Shown: positions 18,572 through 25,361 of the stretch, one piece after another
Layout of the letters: each line of letters starts with the position of its first letter
Position numbering within the stretch: position 1 is the first letter of the stretch
Notes under the pieces: generated by a model
What the model was told of the DNA's origin: nothing
What the model saw: only the letters and a program-made list of their open reading frames with translations
The model's database searches: none
Position numbers and translations under genes: made by a program
Origin: Kiloniellales bacterium
Lineage (GTDB): Bacteria > Pseudomonadota > Alphaproteobacteria > Kiloniellales > JAKSDN01
Length of the DNA: 39,568 nucleotides
Reading direction: 5' to 3'
Assembly: GCA_028280455.1 (NCBI GenBank)
Contig: JANQLT010000175.1
Coordinates: 1 to 39,568, forward strand

Positions 18572-19020
18572 CAGAGCAGTATCACTACACCCAATGCGGC
18601 TTGGACTACGTCTACCTGGTCAACGGCTTCTCCATCGAAGAGACGCCATACGGGCCGGGCGTGGCGATCGAGAAAGCTGATCAGCTCCATGACCTGATCG
18701 CCCGGACCATCATCACCTCACCGCACGCGCTGCGTGGCCAAGAGGTCCGTTTCCTCCGGTCTATGCTCGATGTGTCGCAGACCGGCCTCGGCGACCTCTT
18801 GGGCAAGAGTCGCGCCAGCATCGCCCGCTGGGAAGCCGCCGAGCACGAGCCCATCCCGGGTGAGGCGGATCGATTCTTGCGCGTGTTCTACGCGCACAAG
18901 ATCGAGGGACATGAGCTCGTCGAGGAAATCCTCGCCCTGTTGACCGAGATCGACGAACTCGAACACCGCCTGGCCACCTTTGAAGATACCGAGACCGGGT
19001 GGCAGGCGCTGGCGGCTTAG
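18568..19020 (+). CDS. HTH antitoxin-like regulator
   Basis: 150 residues from the ATG at 18568, which overlaps the upstream TGA as ATGA; AGGA lies about 9 nt upstream. The N-terminal part (YHYTQCGLDYVYLVNGF, TPYGPGVAIEKADQLHDLI) is characteristic of antitoxins paired with DUF4258 or MqsR-like toxins. Residues about 62-85 are a helix-turn-helix (MLDVSQTGLGDLLGKSRAS, then IARWE). It probably neutralises the upstream protein and represses the promoter through the GTATCA/TGATAC palindrome. No zinc-binding CxxC pair is visible, unlike MqsA. Confidence 0.8.
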   Translation: MTEQYHYTQCGLDYVYLVNGFSIEETPYGPGVAIEKADQLHDLIARTIITSPHALRGQEVRFLRSMLDVSQTGLGDLLGKSRASIARWEAAEHEPIPGEADRFLRVFYAHKIEGHELVEEILALLTEIDELEHRLATFEDTETGWQALAA

Positions 19021-19041
19021 GACTCGAGAGAGGAGCTTGTC

Positions 19042-19233
19042 ATGTCAGCGTTTGGCGAAAGCCTGGTTCGAGGCGCAAAGCAGGCCTTGGCGATCGCCCG
19101 TGGCGAGGCCGAGCCGGGAAGCTATCGAGTGCACGAGCCGGTGGCCCAGTACCGACCAGAATCAAAAGGGGCCGAGCGCCGGCGCCCAGCCCCTCAAGAA
19201 CCAACCCCTCGAGACGGGGTGAGGTCGTGCTGA
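19042..19233 (+). pseudogene. Truncated antitoxin-like gene remnant beside tRNA-Pro
   Basis: It starts well: GAGGAG is 7 nt before the ATG and 21 bp separate it from the antitoxin stop. The first 35 or so residues (MSAFGESLVRGAKQALAIAR) resemble the N-terminus of HigA/NadS-like HTH antitoxins, which normally run to about 100 residues with an HTH. Here the frame continues instead into the terminator and flank of the opposite-strand tRNA gene and stops after 63 residues, with no HTH. I read it as the 5' remnant of a lost gene; a genuinely short peptide is the alternative. Confidence 0.45.
19164..19193 (-). terminator. Rho-independent terminator of tRNA-Pro
   Basis: On the minus strand a GC-rich stem (GGGGC ... 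GCCCC with an inner GCGC/GCGC) is followed by TTTT. It lies 47 nt past the tRNA 3' end. Confidence 0.75.
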
Positions 19234-19239
19234 CCGATT

Positions 19240-19316
19240 TGGTCGGGGAGAGAGGATTTGAACCTCCGGCCCCTGCCTCCCGAAGACAGTGCTCTACCAG
19301 GCTGAGCTACTCCCCG
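19240..19316 (-). tRNA. tRNA-Pro (anticodon CGG)
   Basis: All arms fold on the minus strand. The acceptor is CGGGGAG/CTCCCCG. The D-stem is GCTC/GAGC with loop AGCCTGGTA. The anticodon stem is CTGTC/GGCAG with loop TTCGGGA, giving anticodon CGG. The variable loop is GGGCC. The T-stem is GGAGG/CCTCT with loop TTCAAAT. The discriminator is A and CCA is encoded. It reads the CCG proline codon, heavily used at this GC content. It has its own promoter and terminator. A truncated ORF next to its 3' end fits tRNA genes being common integration sites. Confidence 0.97.
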
Positions 19317-19327
19317 ACAGCGGCGGC

Positions 19328-19356
19328 TATATAGGCCTTCGCGGGCGGCTTGGCAA
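19328..19356 (-). promoter_or_regulatory. Promoter of tRNA-Pro
   Basis: On the minus strand TTGCCA (19351-19356) and TATATA (19328-19333) are separated by exactly 17 bp, placing the start a few bases before the tRNA 5' end at 19316. Confidence 0.7.
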
Positions 19357-19376
19357 TGGCCGCGTCCCGGCCCGGC

Positions 19377-19408
19377 GGCCCGAAACCCAAGCGTTTCGGG
19401 GCCTTTTT
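19377..19408 (+). terminator. Rho-independent terminator ahead of the TRAP operon
   Basis: GGCC-CGAAAC and GTTTCGG-GGCC form a stem with one bulge, followed by TTTTT. No complete plus-strand gene ends here. It could stop read-through from the toxin-antitoxin operon or insulate the dctP promoter. Confidence 0.65.
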
Positions 19409-19594
19409 CCTGGCGTTCCGTGGGCCAGGGGGGCCGGGCATGAGTCTTGTGCCCCTGCGAGCCAGGGGCTAGTGTCAGGCCGACTTGCGCTCCCTGAGAC
19501 CGGCCCAAGCCGGCGATCTGGGGGCGCAATCATAATGAAATCAATGCTCGCCCAACGAAGGCGGGCACATCATTGGACGGGAGGTCCACAAGAC

Positions 19595-20659
19595 ATGAGA
19601 ATTCGCTACATCGTGAAGTGTGCCGCGGTCGCGCTGCTGGCCGGCGGCCTGGCAGGCGGCGCCGTGGAGGTCGGCAGCGCCGATGCCGCCGACAAGGTCC
19701 GCCTCAAGATGGGCTCGACCTTTCCTTCGAAGCTGAAGCAGCTCGGCTCGCTCGGCAAGCGGCTCGAGTCGACGGTCAAGGAGATCTCGGACGGTGAGGT
19801 TCAGCTCAAGTTCTTCGAGCCGAACGCGCTGGTCCCGGCCCTCGAGCTGTTCGACGCGGTGAAGAACGGCTCGGTCGACGCCGGCTGGTCGACGCCCGGC
19901 TACTGGCAGGGCAAGGAGCCTTCGCTGGCGCTCTTCTCGGCCGTGCCCTTCGGTCCCTCCTCGGGTGAGTACGCCGCCTGGCTGTTCTTCGGCGGCGGCG
20001 AGGAGATGATGCAGAAGGTCTACGCCAAGCATAACATCCACTCGATGATCTGCGGCGTGATCGCGCCCGAGGCCTCCGGCTGGTTCCGCGAGGAGATCAA
20101 ATCGATCGACGAGCTGAACGGCAAGAAGATGCGCTTCTTCGGCCTCGGCGCCAAGGTCATGCAGAAGATGGGCGTCGATACCCAGCTGCTCGCCGGCGCC
20201 GACATCTACCCGGCGCTCGAGCGCGGCACGATCGACGCCACCGAGTTCTCGCAGCCGGCCATCGACCTCGACCTCGGCTTCTACCAGATCGCCAAGCACT
20301 ACTACTTCCCGGGCTGGCATCAGCAGTCGACGACCTTCGAGCTGCTGGTCAACATGGAGAAGTGGACCGCCATGACGAAGGCCCAGCAGGCCCTGCTGCG
20401 CACCGCCTGCCGCGCCAACTTCACCATGGGCATGGCCGAGGGCGAGGCGATCCAGGGTGCCGCCCTGGCCGAGCTGAAGTCCAAGGGCGTGCAGATCCAC
20501 CGCTGGCCCGACTCCGAGCTGGCCAAGCTCGAGGCAGCCTGGAACGAGGTCGCCGCCGAGATCGCCGCCAGCGACGCCTCCTTCAAGGAGGCCTGGGAAT
20601 CCCTGCAGGCCTTCCGTGCCGAGTACACGGCCTGGGGTGAGCTGGGCTACCTCGACTGA
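19595..20659 (+). CDS. dctP: TRAP transporter substrate-binding protein (DctP family, TakP-like)
   Basis: A periplasmic solute-binding protein of 354 residues with a signal peptide (KCAAVALLAGGLAGGAVEV, cleavage probably near ADA-AD). Features of the TakP/mannitol-type branch are visible: ALELFDAVKNGSVDAGW, YWQGKEPSLALFSAVPFG, GADIYPALERGTIDATE and the aromatic run FYQIAKHYYFPGWHQ. TakP-type proteins bind 2-oxo acids, so an organic or oxo acid is the best guess. The ATG at 19595 follows GGGAGG by 10 nt; a longer open frame upstream crosses the tRNA region and is spurious. The permease genes follow after a strong hairpin. Confidence 0.93.
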   Translation: MRIRYIVKCAAVALLAGGLAGGAVEVGSADAADKVRLKMGSTFPSKLKQLGSLGKRLESTVKEISDGEVQLKFFEPNALVPALELFDAVKNGSVDAGWSTPGYWQGKEPSLALFSAVPFGPSSGEYAAWLFFGGGEEMMQKVYAKHNIHSMICGVIAPEASGWFREEIKSIDELNGKKMRFFGLGAKVMQKMGVDTQLLAGADIYPALERGTIDATEFSQPAIDLDLGFYQIAKHYYFPGWHQQSTTFELLVNMEKWTAMTKAQQALLRTACRANFTMGMAEGEAIQGAALAELKSKGVQIHRWPDSELAKLEAAWNEVAAEIAASDASFKEAWESLQAFRAEYTAWGELGYLD

Positions 20660-20675
20660 GCAAGACCCTTGGAAG

Positions 20676-20708
20676 CGCCCCGGAAGCTAGCCGCTTCCGG
20701 GGCGTTTT
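20676..20708 (+). terminator. Strong hairpin between dctP and dctQ
   Basis: A perfect 12-bp stem, CGCCCCGGAAGC/GCTTCCGGGGCG, with loop TAGCC, followed by TTTT. It starts 17 bp after the dctP stop. Partial termination here would give more binding protein than permease. Confidence 0.85.
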
Positions 20709-20821
20709 CGGGCGTCCCCGAGCCAAGCCGATCTCGACCACAAGAGTCGCAGGCTGAGCGCTTGCCTTGAACGGCATCGCTCGGCCCGCCGAAACGCGAC
20801 AACGGCCATCGGACTAGTGCC

Positions 20822-21385
20822 ATGCATGCCCTCCTCAAGGTGAGCGCGGCAATCGACCGGGCCCTGGCGGCCATCGCCAAGGTCGGCGCCTGGGCGGGCC
20901 TCGCGCTTGTACTCGTCGTCATGTACGACGTGATCTCGCGCTACTTCTCCGTGCCGAAGCCCTTCGGGCTCAACTCCACCCAGATCCAGGAGTCCGAATA
21001 CTGGCTGCACACGGTGCTCTTCTCCCTGGTGATCGGCTACGCCTACACCAAGCAGACGCACGTGCGGATCGACCTGGTGCGCGAGCGTCTCAGGGTGCGC
21101 ACCCGCCTGCTGATCGAGTTCCTGGGCTGTGCCTTTCTGCTGATCCCCTTCACCGTGGTCGCGCTCTACTACCAATTCAACTACGCGCACACCTCCTACG
21201 TCGAAGGCGAGATCTCGAAGTCGGTCATCGGCCTGACCAACATCTGGATCCTGAAGTCCTTCTTGGTCGTCATGTTCTTCCTGCTCCTGCTCGCCGCGAT
21301 CTCGCAGCTCATCAAGTCGCTGGCGGGCTACTTGGGCTTCCTCCCGGAGGACCAAGTGAGGCAAATCGCCGGCCAGGAGCGCTAG
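20822..21385 (+). CDS. dctQ: TRAP transporter small permease (DctQ family)
   Basis: A 187-residue integral membrane protein with four predicted helices: GAWAGLALVLVVMYDVI, WLHTVLFSLVIGYAYT, LIEFLGCAFLLIPFTVVAL and FLVVMFFLLLLAAISQL. The conserved hydrophilic VRIDLVRERL between helices 2 and 3 is typical of DctQ proteins. The stop is followed after 1 bp by dctM. It forms the permease complex with DctM. The ribosome site is weak, so expression may be lower than that of the binding protein. Confidence 0.93.
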   Translation: MHALLKVSAAIDRALAAIAKVGAWAGLALVLVVMYDVISRYFSVPKPFGLNSTQIQESEYWLHTVLFSLVIGYAYTKQTHVRIDLVRERLRVRTRLLIEFLGCAFLLIPFTVVALYYQFNYAHTSYVEGEISKSVIGLTNIWILKSFLVVMFFLLLLAAISQLIKSLAGYLGFLPEDQVRQIAGQER

Positions 21386-21386
21386 A

Positions 21387-22853
21387 ATGGACTTCGTCGA
21401 GCTCCTGCCGGTCTTCATGTTCCTGGCCCTCGCGGCCTTTCTCTTCACCGGCTTCCCCGTCGCTTTCGTTCTGGGCGGCGTCGGCTTCGCCTTCGCCATC
21501 CTCGGCGTCATCTTCAACGACTTCGTCGTCATCACGGACCTCGCCGCGATCCCCTCGCGGATCTTCGGCGGCCTGGCGGAGAACCTGATCCTGACCGCCG
21601 TGCCGATGTTCATCTTCATGGGCACGATGCTGGAGCGCTCGGGCGTCGCGAACGACCTCCTGAACTGCCTGCAGGTCCTCCTGAAGCGCGTGCCGGGCGG
21701 CCTCGCCCTGGCGGTCATCATCATGGGCACCATCATGGCCGCGACCACCGGCATCATCGGCGCGTCGGTCGTCATGATGACGCTGCTGGCCTTGCCGGTG
21801 ATGCGTCAGCGCGGCTACAGCGCCCAGCTCGCGACCGGCTCCATCGCCTCCTCCGGCACGCTCGGCATCCTGATCCCGCCCTCCATCATGCTGGTGATCA
21901 TGGCGGACCTGCTGGCCCGCTCGGTCGGCAACATGTTCGTCGCCGCCTTCCTGCCGGGCCTGCTGCTCGCCGGCCTCTACATCGTCTACGTCGTCATCCG
22001 CTGCTCCCTGAACCCGTCACTGGCGCCCCTGCCGAAAGACGACTTCGGTCCCGACTCGATCGGCAAGTACGTGGTCATGGTGTTCCGCAGCTTCGTGCCG
22101 CCGGTGGTCCTGATCATCCTGGTCCTGGGCTCGATCCTGATGGGCCTGGCGACGCCGACCGAGGCCGCCGGCGTCGGCGCCTTCGGCGCGCTGCTGCTCG
22201 GCTTCATCAACCTGGTGGTGCTGCCGACCATAGGGGTCGAGCAGATGCGCTTCACCGAGACCGAGGTCGACCTCGACGACCATGCGGTCGGCGGCGGCTT
22301 CATGTCCGAGCTGAAACACTACTGGGGCATCGTCGGCGACGCCGTGGCGCGCACCGCTCAGACCAACGCGATGATCTTCGGCATCTTCATCGGCGCGACG
22401 ATCTTCAGCCTGGTGTTCCGCCTGCTGGGCGGCGACGAGATCATCGTCAACTTCGTCGAGGAGACCGGCTTCGGCTCCTGGGGCATCCTGATCCTGTTGA
22501 TGGCCCTGGTCTTCTTCCTCGGCTTCTTCTTCGACTGGATCGAGATCACCCTGATCGTGCTCCCGGTCTTCGCGCCGATCATCGAGCTGCTCGACTTCGG
22601 CGATCACGTCGAGAAGCGCGACGTCGTCTACTGGTTCGCCATCCTGATGGCGGTCAACCTGCAGACCTCGTTCCTGACGCCGCCCTTCGGCTACGCGCTC
22701 TTCTACATGAAGGGTGTGGCGCCCTCCGACATCAAGCTGCAGGAGATCTACAAGGGCATCATCCCCTTCGTGATCCTGCAGGTCTGCGGGCTGGCGCTGG
22801 TGATGCGCTTTCCGGAGATCGCGCTCTGGCTACCGCGCCAGCTCCTGGAGTAG
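21387..22853 (+). CDS. dctM: TRAP transporter large permease (DctM family)
   Basis: 488 residues and about a dozen membrane helices; the sodium-driven transport subunit. Diagnostic stretches are LTAVPMFIFMGTMLERSG, ATGSIASSGTLGILIPPSIM and LATPTEAAGVGAFGALLLG, plus a C-terminal FLTPPFGYALFYMKG. It is longer than minimal DctM (about 430) owing to a hydrophilic insertion near residues 280-315 (EVDLDDHAVGGGFMSELKHY), as in the mannitol/TakP-type branch. Third gene of dctP-dctQM. It is convergent with the DUF2336 gene across a 45-bp spacer. Confidence 0.95.
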   Translation: MDFVELLPVFMFLALAAFLFTGFPVAFVLGGVGFAFAILGVIFNDFVVITDLAAIPSRIFGGLAENLILTAVPMFIFMGTMLERSGVANDLLNCLQVLLKRVPGGLALAVIIMGTIMAATTGIIGASVVMMTLLALPVMRQRGYSAQLATGSIASSGTLGILIPPSIMLVIMADLLARSVGNMFVAAFLPGLLLAGLYIVYVVIRCSLNPSLAPLPKDDFGPDSIGKYVVMVFRSFVPPVVLIILVLGSILMGLATPTEAAGVGAFGALLLGFINLVVLPTIGVEQMRFTETEVDLDDHAVGGGFMSELKHYWGIVGDAVARTAQTNAMIFGIFIGATIFSLVFRLLGGDEIIVNFVEETGFGSWGILILLMALVFFLGFFFDWIEITLIVLPVFAPIIELLDFGDHVEKRDVVYWFAILMAVNLQTSFLTPPFGYALFYMKGVAPSDIKLQEIYKGIIPFVILQVCGLALVMRFPEIALWLPRQLLE

Positions 22854-22854
22854 C

Positions 22855-22880
22855 CGGCTTCCGGAGAGAGCCCGGAGCCG
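22855..22880. terminator. Possible bidirectional terminator
   Basis: GGCTTCCGG and CCCGGAGCC form an imperfect stem between the ends of the convergent dctM and DUF2336 genes; no clear T-run. Confidence 0.35.
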
Positions 22881-22898
22881 CAGAGGGCTTGTCCGGCC

Positions 22899-24014
22899 TC
22901 AGGCGGCGATCTGGTTGAGCTTGCCGATCAGATAGTCGATGTCGTCTTCGGCGATCCCCTCGGTGGGATCTTCGAAGTGCGTCAAGAGACGCTCGACCAT
23001 GCGCGCGGCGTAGCGCTCGCGGTCGTTCGGGCCGCCGTCGTAGTCGTTGTCCTTGGAGACGTCGACACCGGCGCGGAAGGCCGGATAGAGCCGCTCCGGC
23101 AGGCTCGCCTTCTCATAGAGCGACCTGAGGCCGAGCCGGCCTTCGTCGTGGATCAGGATCCGCGCGTTGGCGATCGGGATATTGGCGAGCCGCGCCAGGG
23201 CGGCCTCGAAGAAGGTCACGTCGCCCATGGCGATGGCGCGCAGCACGACCGACGCGGTCAGGCGGCCGTTGACATGCATCTGCTCGACGAGCTGCTCCAG
23301 CTCCGCGTCGCTCGAGCCTTCGCGGAGCAGGCTCAGCGTCGCGCGCTCGCGGGCCTGCATCAGCACGTTGCTGAGCTGATCGGCCGGTAGGTCGATCTGG
23401 CCCGAGAGGGCCGATTTCATCTTCTCGGTCAGCTTGGTGACGAGCTGCTCCTGCACCGCCGCCGGCATGTTCGAGCGCCGCGAGAGGCTGTCCGAGACCG
23501 CATCGCTGCTCTCGTAGTCGGTGATGACGCGGTCGAAGGCGGTCTCGTCGAGCTGCGCGCCTTCGTTGGAGACCAGCCGGGCGACCGCGGTCTCGTTGCC
23601 GGTGTCGATCACGGCATCGGCGACCACGGCGGACACGGTCGGGCGCTGGGCGATGGCCACCTGCTTGGCCTGGCACTGGTCCTTGACGATCTCCACCAGA
23701 TCCTCGTCGGTCAGCACCTCGGAGCTCCGCAGGATCGGCAAGGAGACCGCCTCGACGTCGCGCGCCAGGGAGAGGGCCACGTCGCGGGGCACGTCGGGGC
23801 AGGACTTCAGGTGTGTCGAGAGGGTTTCGCGAACGATCTGCTCGGCGTCGTTGACGAGAGTCCGGAAGATATCCTCGGCGATCTGCCGCTCGGACTCGTT
23901 CAGCGCCTGTTTCTCGAACTCCTCGGCTACCTTGGCGGCGGTATCGGCTCTCGCCGCCTTGGAGCCATCGGTCATCAGCTTGTTGACGTCTTCGATGGAA
24001 AGCTTGCTTGCCAT
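22899..24014 (-). CDS. DUF2336-domain protein
   Basis: 371 residues, soluble and almost entirely helical, with repeating motifs such as ALSLARDVEAVSLPILRSSE and SDSLSRRSNMPAAVQEQLV. This is typical of DUF2336, a HEAT-repeat-like family abundant in Rhodospirillales and thought to be a protein-interaction scaffold, sometimes in signalling. The C-terminus (ERLLTHFED, DDIDYLIGKLNQIAA) is the family's usual end. Transcribed alone; a perfect CGTTAAGC/GCTTAACG hairpin lies about 105 bp upstream. No enzymatic motif is seen. Confidence 0.88.
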   Translation of the reverse strand: MASKLSIEDVNKLMTDGSKAARADTAAKVAEEFEKQALNESERQIAEDIFRTLVNDAEQIVRETLSTHLKSCPDVPRDVALSLARDVEAVSLPILRSSEVLTDEDLVEIVKDQCQAKQVAIAQRPTVSAVVADAVIDTGNETAVARLVSNEGAQLDETAFDRVITDYESSDAVSDSLSRRSNMPAAVQEQLVTKLTEKMKSALSGQIDLPADQLSNVLMQARERATLSLLREGSSDAELEQLVEQMHVNGRLTASVVLRAIAMGDVTFFEAALARLANIPIANARILIHDEGRLGLRSLYEKASLPERLYPAFRAGVDVSKDNDYDGGPNDRERYAARMVERLLTHFEDPTEGIAEDDIDYLIGKLNQIAA

Positions 24015-24324
24015 ATCGTCCCTCGAACTACGGGCTCCTGAACCACGACCCGCCGACGTCGGCAGCCGGGGTTGCCGACGGCGACCCCTCTGCCGACTTC
24101 GGAGTATCGTCGCAGGAGCGTTAAGCGAAGCTTAACGGGCGGCCGAACCACGGCGGAAACGGCCGCTCCGCTTCGGCCCGGAAGGGTTGCCTTGCGCCCT
24201 AAAGAGCTTTGCGATCGGACGGCACCGGCCCGCTCCCCCTCCCGGCCAGCCACGGCACTATCCTATTGGGTGGCCGGGAGGGGGAGCGGGCCGGTGCCGT
24301 GATTCCGCTTGAGCGGAAGACGCC
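24015..24324. other. 310-bp intergenic region carrying hairpin repeat copy 2
   Basis: No gene. It contains a perfect 8-bp stem CGTTAAGC/GCTTAACG with loop GAA (24119-24137) upstream of the DUF2336 gene, then the composite repeat. A 13-bp direct repeat (CGCCCTAAAGAGC) lies at 24195-24207 and 24321-24333, on either side of the composite repeat. Confidence 0.7.
24208..24320 (-). repeat. Composite hairpin repeat, copy 2 (complete)
   Basis: 33-bp arms at 24220-24252 and 24267-24299 pair with one mismatch (CCAGCCA opposite TGGGTGG). The 14-nt loop (24253-24266) is CGGCACTATCCTAT. The small hairpin TTCCGC-TTGA-GCGGAA is at 24303-24318. Read on the minus strand it follows the stop of the 50-residue membrane protein. 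Compared with copies 1 and 3, the loop is inverted relative to the small hairpin. It is bounded by 13-bp direct repeats that could be a target duplication. Confidence 0.9.
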
Positions 24325-24477
24325 CTAAAGAGCCAAGCCGAGCAGCAGGCCGAGGATCAGGCCCAGGACCAGGCAGAACAGGGCCAGGGTGAGCAGGACG
24401 AAGGGCAGGCTGGCGAAGAGGTTGCGGGGCTCGCGGCGCCCCTGCTTGCGCGACCCGGCGGCGGCGCCTTCGCTCAT
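24325..24477 (-). CDS. 50-residue single-span membrane protein
   Basis: The ATG overlaps the stop of the upstream gene as ATGA, the same coupling used elsewhere in the window. The product is a basic N-terminus (MSEGAAAGSRKQGRREPRN) followed by one long leucine-rich helix (residues about 20-50, including LLTLALFCLVLGLILGLLLG) ending at the stop. The basic side is expected in the cytoplasm. Family unknown. The TAG stop falls within the 13-bp direct repeat adjoining hairpin repeat copy 2. It is probably the last gene of the TAXI-TRAP permease operon. Confidence 0.65.
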   Translation of the reverse strand: MSEGAAAGSRKQGRREPRNLFASLPFVLLTLALFCLVLGLILGLLLGLAL

Positions 24478-25253
24478 GCCTCGCCGAGGGAGAGCCCGCG
24501 GGCCTCGAGCGCCCGGCCGATGGCCCGGACCTGGGATTCGGCCGAGATGTCGGCGAAGGAGGTCACCTCGAGGTTGCGGTCCTCGAAGACGTCCTCGACA
24601 TCGGGATGATCGCGGCGCCAGGCCTCGATGGTCTCGTCACGCACGTTGACGAGATCGATGATCAGGGGCTTGTAGAGCCCGACCATCGCCGTGACCCAGC
24701 GGTTGGCCGGCCAGGACGGCCGCGCGTGGTCGATCTTGAAGTAGTCCAGCAAGGACGCCACGGCCTTGGCGTCGTACCAGACCTCGCCGGTCACCCAGCG
24801 GTTGACGGTGAACAGCCGGAAGGCGATGCCGCGCGGATCCATGGAGATCGCGATCAGGTGGCTCAGCTCGTCGTTCGGGTCCTTCGGCGGCTTGTAGTTG
24901 GGCACCGGCGCGCGCTTCACCCAGGGCGGCATGCCCTTCGGCCGCATGAAGGTGTGGAAGTGGCCGTGCTCGCCGTCGAAGCGCTGATCGAGCGGGTGCG
25001 CATGATAGTAGTACTGGCCGTGGGTCTCCCGGTCGTAGACGTCGCCCTTCGGGAAGTGATCCCACTCGTAGAAGGTGCCCTGCTCGCGCAGGATCTCGCC
25101 GACGACGTTGTCGTTGGTCTTGTTCAAAACCCTGTGAATTTCCAGCACCTCTTGGCCCGCCCGCGCCATCGCGAGCAGGGCCTCGTCGCTCTGAGCGTCG
25201 AAATCGGGCTGCCACCTGACCTCGACGCTGCGCAATACATCCGCCGTTCTCAT
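24474..25253 (-). CDS. Uncharacterised His/Tyr-rich protein of the TAXI-TRAP operon
   Basis: 259 residues from the ATG at 25253, which has AGGGA just upstream; an alternative ATG at 25310 adds 19 residues. I think it belongs to a conserved DUF (possibly DUF6969) but cannot confirm that. There is no signal peptide. The central region is striking: GQYYYHAHPLDQRFDGEHGH followed by FHTFMRP, with five His (84, 86, 96, 98, 100) that could bind metal. LIAISMDPRGIAFRLFTVNR and RWVTGEVWYDAKAV follow. It lies 108 bp after the formylglycine-enzyme-like gene and overlaps the 50-residue membrane protein gene by 4 nt. Confidence 0.72.
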   Translation of the reverse strand: MRTADVLRSVEVRWQPDFDAQSDEALLAMARAGQEVLEIHRVLNKTNDNVVGEILREQGTFYEWDHFPKGDVYDRETHGQYYYHAHPLDQRFDGEHGHFHTFMRPKGMPPWVKRAPVPNYKPPKDPNDELSHLIAISMDPRGIAFRLFTVNRWVTGEVWYDAKAVASLLDYFKIDHARPSWPANRWVTAMVGLYKPLIIDLVNVRDETIEAWRRDHPDVEDVFEDRNLEVTSFADISAESQVRAIGRALEARGLSLGEA

Positions 25254-25361
25254 CGCGTCCCTACAAATCGCGTTGTCGGCCGCTCGTGCAACATCGCCGC
25301 CCATCAACATGCCGCGAGCCGCGGGCTAAGGGAAGCCCGCAGAGCGCCGTGAGCGATCGGC

